Of a stretch of DNA of 64,000 bases, positions 61,220 through 64,000 are shown in pieces (position 1 is the first letter of the stretch; every line of letters begins with the position of its first letter). Source of the stretch: Limnothrix sp. FACHB-406 (GTDB lineage: Bacteria > Cyanobacteriota > Cyanobacteriia > CACIAM-69d). The notes under the pieces were generated by a model. That model had not been told where the DNA came from. It searched no databases and was given only the letters and a program-made list of their open reading frames with translations. The position numbers and the translations under genes were made by a program. The stretch covers positions 62,001 to 126,000 of the forward strand of contig NZ_JACJSP010000012.1 of NCBI RefSeq assembly GCF_014698235.1, read 5' to 3'.

Positions 61220-61610
61220 CTAAGACTTCCGAGAGGATTCTGATTCAGAATCAATGACAATGCTGCATGTTACAAGCCCATCAAAACCACTGGGGTTTTG
61301 GTTAACGAACAGAGCCACAAGGTCTATGTAGCCCTCTACGAAACGAGGCAATAACTTGAAACGATGGTTAAGGGAGTTAACTAACTAGGTTGTCTAGCGC
61401 TAACTGATTTGATTCTAATGGGTTTGATCCCCGTAGGTTGAAATAATTCGCAACTGTTAAAAAATGCGATCTATAGCAATAAAGAAGTCAGAAATGGGGC
61501 TTTTTAGTTGCGATTTACTTACAAATGGTTATGAACCCAATAGTGCTTGCTAGCGGGTTGGGGAAAATTGACGCGATCGCCCTTCATATTTCAGATGTTG
61601 CGGCAAGGGC

Positions 61611-61652
61611 TGATCCCGGCTTGTTGATCCCGGCTTGCTGATCCCGGCTTTC
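61611..61652. repeat. 14-bp tandem repeat, three copies
   Basis: Units at 61611-61624, 61625-61638 and 61639-61652 share TGATCCCGGCTT and differ only in the last two bases. The GGGATCAA downstream could pair with the first half of a unit. Confidence 0.8.
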
Positions 61653-61741
61653 GGAGCGAGTTGGGATCAAGGGCGCGATCGGGCGCTGACGGAGGGCGGT
61701 ACATTCCCGGCAGCCATTCCCCAACACCCTACCCGAGACAA

Positions 61742-61781
61742 ATTAGGGATCGATTAGGGACAGGTTAGGGACTGATTAGGG
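61742..61781. repeat. 11-bp-period repeats of TTAGGG
   Basis: (A/G)TTAGGG begins at 61742, 61753, 61764 and 61775, an exact 11-bp period. All copies would face the same side of the helix. The array lies about 155 bp before the GNAT start. Confidence 0.75.
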
Positions 61782-61933
61782 TCAGGTTTTGGAGCAAGGG
61801 ATTCTGGAAGGGATTTTGGAAAGAATTTTGGGCCGATCGAACCTGGCTGCATTTCCGTGTGCCAGGACGCTGCCAAAGTTGGGATGGGTCGTTTACCATC
61901 AACTGCAATTGTCGTTGTTTGCCCGCGACTGCC

Positions 61934-62434
61934 ATGCCTCTCGATTGCAGCCATATTCAGTTTCGCGATCGCGCCGAAGAGATTGATTTTGACCAACTCC
62001 ATCAACTGTTTCAGGACACGGCATTTTGGGCGCGTGATCGCCGCCGAGAGGACGTGGAATTGGCCGTGGCCAACAGTTTGCCGGTGATTAGCGCTTGGGA
62101 TGGCGATCGGTTGATTGGGTTTGCCCGGGCCACCTCCGATGGCATCTATCGGGCCACGATTTGGGATGTGGTGGTTCATCCCACCTATCAAGGGGCTGGC
62201 ATTGGGCGCAAATTGGTGCAAACGGTTTTGGCGCACCCACAACTCTGCCGGGTGGAGCGAGTCTATTTAATGACCACCAATCAACAGGCGTTTTATGAAC
62301 GGATTGGTTTCCAGGAAAACCAAAGCACCACCATGGTGTTGTTGAATCAACCCTTGATTGAACCCTTGCCAACTTGCCAAGGGGCAGAGGTGGTGCCGGT
62401 GTCGGAGGTGGTGGCCCAGCCCACATCGGCCTAG
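61934..62434 (+). CDS. GNAT-family N-acetyltransferase (plastid NSI/GNAT2-like)
   Basis: 166 residues from ATG 61934; an in-frame ATG at 61859 would add 25 Cys-rich residues unlike the family. The acetyl-CoA motif A is VVVHPTYQGAGIGRKLVQTV. The preceding block RRREDVELAVANSLPVISAWD, then GDRLIGFARATSDGIYRATI is highly specific for cyanobacterial and chloroplast GNATs of the NSI/GNAT2 type, as is the tail YLMTTNQQAFYERIGFQEN. In plants these enzymes acetylate lysines and N-termini of chloroplast proteins and affect state transitions. The cyanobacterial substrate is unknown. The last 30 residues are disordered. Confidence 0.85.
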   Translation: MPLDCSHIQFRDRAEEIDFDQLHQLFQDTAFWARDRRREDVELAVANSLPVISAWDGDRLIGFARATSDGIYRATIWDVVVHPTYQGAGIGRKLVQTVLAHPQLCRVERVYLMTTNQQAFYERIGFQENQSTTMVLLNQPLIEPLPTCQGAEVVPVSEVVAQPTSA

Positions 62435-62479
62435 GGACTGCGGCACAATGGCTAGGGTGTCTTGCGATCGAGGCCGGCC

Positions 62480-64000
62480 GTGAAGTTTGCAACTTGGACA
62501 GTGGGGTTACGTCACCTGTGGCGCGATCGCCCTTGGGTGGTGGGTTTGGGGGCTGCGGGAGCCGTGGCCTTGGGGGTTGGTGCGGCCCTGTCGCCCATGG
62601 GAGATTGGTTGGCCAATCGTCAGGCTAACCAGTCCCCCACAATGGGATTAGCCGAAGTGGCCGCGGCCCGAATTCACCAAGAAACGCCCAGTCCCGAGGC
62701 CAAGGATCCCAAAGCGGCCAAAGTGCCTCCCCTGACGGAGTTGGCGGAGTCGGCCAGCCCCTTGACCCGATCGGGCGCACGCTATGTGTTGGCCACGGAA
62801 GCCCTGAGCGTCAAAGACCATGGAACGGCCCTGAAGTGGCTGGAAAATGCTGATGATCCGGTGCTGTTGGCTCCGGTGTTGGCCCTGCGGGCCAAGGCGC
62901 AACTCCAAGGGGGCGATCGGGCTGGGGCCAGCCAAACCTGGCAAACCCTGCTGAAGCAATTTCCCCAGGATCCGGCCACGGCGGAAGCGCTCTATGGGTT
63001 GGGTCAACAGGATCCAAAGTGGCTCGATCGCCTGGTGGCGGCCGATTCTCCCTGGAAATCGCATCCCCGGGCGATCGCGGTAGCCAAGCAACGGTTAGCC
63101 CAAACGCCCGATCGCCCCGACTGGTTCCTATATCTATTGCGCCATGCCCCCGATGCGCGGGACGTGGGCAACTATCTGGGGCCCTTAGAAAGTCAGTTCG
63201 CCACTGCTATCACCCCCGCCGATTGGGCCACGATCGGGCGGATCTATTGGGATCGTCGTCAATACGCCAAGGCCGGTGATGCCTACGCCAAAGCCACGCC
63301 CAGCCCGCTCCATGCCTATCGGGCCGGGCGGGGGGCCCAACTGGGCGGCAAACGGCCCGAGGCGATCGCCCGCTATCGTCGCCTGATTCAGCAATTTCCC
63401 CAAGCTCCGGAAGCGGCCTTTGGCATGACCCGTTTGGCCCGGTTAGTGCCGCCGGCCGAAGGTTTGGCCCTGCTCGATCGCGCCCTGGCCAACCCCAACC
63501 ATGCCCCTCGGGCCCTGCTGGAGCGAGTGCGGATCCTGAAAAATCAGCAACAGCCCACCACGGCCGATCGCGATCGACTCTTCAAAACCTTCAGCAACAG
63601 CGACGCGGCCGGCGATTTGCGCTGGCAACTGGCCGAGGAAGCCGCCACCACCAGCCCCCAAGCGGCCCGCCAATGGGCGATCGCCCTGGTGCAACAGAAC
63701 CCTGAGCATGAGGATGCCCCTCGGGCCAGCTTTTGGGCCGGGCAATGGGCCGCCCAGTTGGGAGACCAAGCTGCCGCCCAAGCGGCCTACCGCCACACCC
63801 TGCAACAGTATCCCGAGTCCTACTACGCCTGGCGATCGGCGGTGAAGTTGGGGTTACCGGTCGGAGATTTCACCACCATTCGATCGGGGCAACCCACCCT
63901 GCAACCACCGCCCCCCCGCGCTCCCTTACCCGCCGGATCGCCCACCCTGCAAGCGCTCTATCAACTGGAGCAAGACCGCGCTGCCTTTGACTATTGGCAA
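62480..64000 (+). CDS. slt: Soluble lytic murein transglycosylase, N-terminal part (runs off the window)
   Basis: 507 codons in frame from GTG 62480 to the end of the window, without a stop. GAGG at 62470-62473 is at the right distance from the GTG. A membrane or signal helix lies at about 19-40 (RPWVVGLGAAGAVALGVGAA). The rest is a superhelical alpha domain with repeated TPR-like units: ALGWLE-type pairs, LKQFPQDPATAEALYGLGQ, AGDAYAKATPSPLHAYRAGR, RLIQQFPQAPEAAFGMTRL, QAAYRHTLQQYPESYYAWRS. This is the U-domain of Slt70-like lytic transglycosylases; the catalytic SLT domain should begin beyond position 64000. These enzymes cleave peptidoglycan. The assignment rests on architecture. Confidence 0.72.
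   Translation, partial: MKFATWTVGLRHLWRDRPWVVGLGAAGAVALGVGAALSPMGDWLANRQANQSPTMGLAEVAAARIHQETPSPEAKDPKAAKVPPLTELAESASPLTRSGARYVLATEALSVKDHGTALKWLENADDPVLLAPVLALRAKAQLQGGDRAGASQTWQTLLKQFPQDPATAEALYGLGQQDPKWLDRLVAADSPWKSHPRAIAVAKQRLAQTPDRPDWFLYLLRHAPDARDVGNYLGPLESQFATAITPADWATIGRIYWDRRQYAKAGDAYAKATPSPLHAYRAGRGAQLGGKRPEAIARYRRLIQQFPQAPEAAFGMTRLARLVPPAEGLALLDRALANPNHAPRALLERVRILKNQQQPTTADRDRLFKTFSNSDAAGDLRWQLAEEAATTSPQAARQWAIALVQQNPEHEDAPRASFWAGQWAAQLGDQAAAQAAYRHTLQQYPESYYAWRSAVKLGLPVGDFTTIRSGQPTLQPPPPRAPLPAGSPTLQALYQLEQDRAAFDYWQ

Larger units (their letters stand above)
60302..61933. other. Long intergenic region with repeats, no supported gene
   Basis: About 1.6 kb. It begins with a terminator at 60348-60377 and contains a 94-codon ORF at 60376-60660 that I reject. 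From 60780 to 61300 the plus strand is rich in A and in words such as AACCAAC and AACAGC. A TTGGCTAA/TTAGCCAA hairpin is at 61196-61219, a 14-bp tandem triplication at 61611-61652 and an 11-bp tandem at 61742-61781. I found no tRNA, tmRNA, RNase P or 6S RNA pattern. Confidence 0.45.

Overview
The window is a chromosomal segment of a HIP1-rich cyanobacterium, probably a non-marine filamentous or coccoid lineage; I do not assign a genus. The evidence is the very high density of GCGATCGC and its CGATCG core both inside and between genes, a GC-rich coding background, and a set of typically cyanobacterial genes: a long phosphoenolpyruvate carboxylase, the CruF/CruG carotenoid hydratase and glycosyltransferase, DUF928, DUF4332, DUF2470 and DUF2809 proteins, a secreted TPR-CHAT protein, a TamB-like giant, and a plastid-type GNAT acetyltransferase. 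I see no rRNA, tRNA, CRISPR array or complete insertion sequence.

Layout. 1-11.7 kb holds core metabolism: DUF928 exported protein, a glycine-rich membrane protein, ppc, glutaredoxin, a SucD-like CoA-binding protein, an O-antigen-ligase-like membrane protein, miaE, a small Cys-rich protein, homoserine dehydrogenase and a DUF4332 protein. 11.7-12.8 kb is non-coding, with a large composite hairpin and a 25-bp direct repeat. 12.8-21 kb holds a soluble nine-PAS histidine kinase, cruF and cruG, and an Hpt-domain protein. 21-26.3 kb is one tamB-like gene. 26.4-35.7 kb is more accessory: LysE-type exporter, a dispersed palindrome, a MITE-like element, a tyrosine recombinase, a small exported protein, a GT41-type glycosyltransferase with a 2TM protein, an HSDR_N-like nuclease-fold protein, TPR-CHAT, and an orphan antitoxin-like protein. 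35.7-43.3 kb holds glyA, a Tat-exported PhoX-type phosphatase, an IS630-type HTH protein lacking the catalytic domain, and a ROK kinase that has lost its zinc site. 43.3-44.7 kb is a ParA plus RHH-like cassette with direct repeats between the two genes. 45.2-55.9 kb returns to housekeeping: cytochrome-b-like protein, mntP, MscS channel, Nudix, DedA, SDR, DUF2470, Nnr, pgsA. 54.5-58.6 kb contains a group of unrecognised membrane proteins: a single-TM protein, a tight three-gene operon with two paralogous membrane proteins, a truncated ORF, and a lower-GC membrane protein. 58.7-64 kb has a membrane-anchored GTPase, a long non-coding region, a GNAT enzyme, and the 5' part of a soluble lytic transglycosylase that runs off the window.

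How the genes work together. ppc feeds oxaloacetate, and so aspartate, to the homoserine branch that hom enters. cruF and cruG act in sequence on the psi-end of myxol-type carotenoids. Nnr repairs hydrated NAD(P)H. pgsA makes the phosphatidylglycerol precursor. TamB, MscS, DedA and Slt all serve the envelope. Intergenic DNA is notable for short tandem repeats with periods of 11-15 bp whose unit differs from place to place but whose 11-bp period recurs at four loci, and for a dispersed GGGGCTTAAGCCCC palindrome at three loci. The strongest candidates for something undescribed are the three-gene membrane operon at 56.0-57.4 kb and the chromosomal ParA/RHH cassette at 43.3-44.7 kb.
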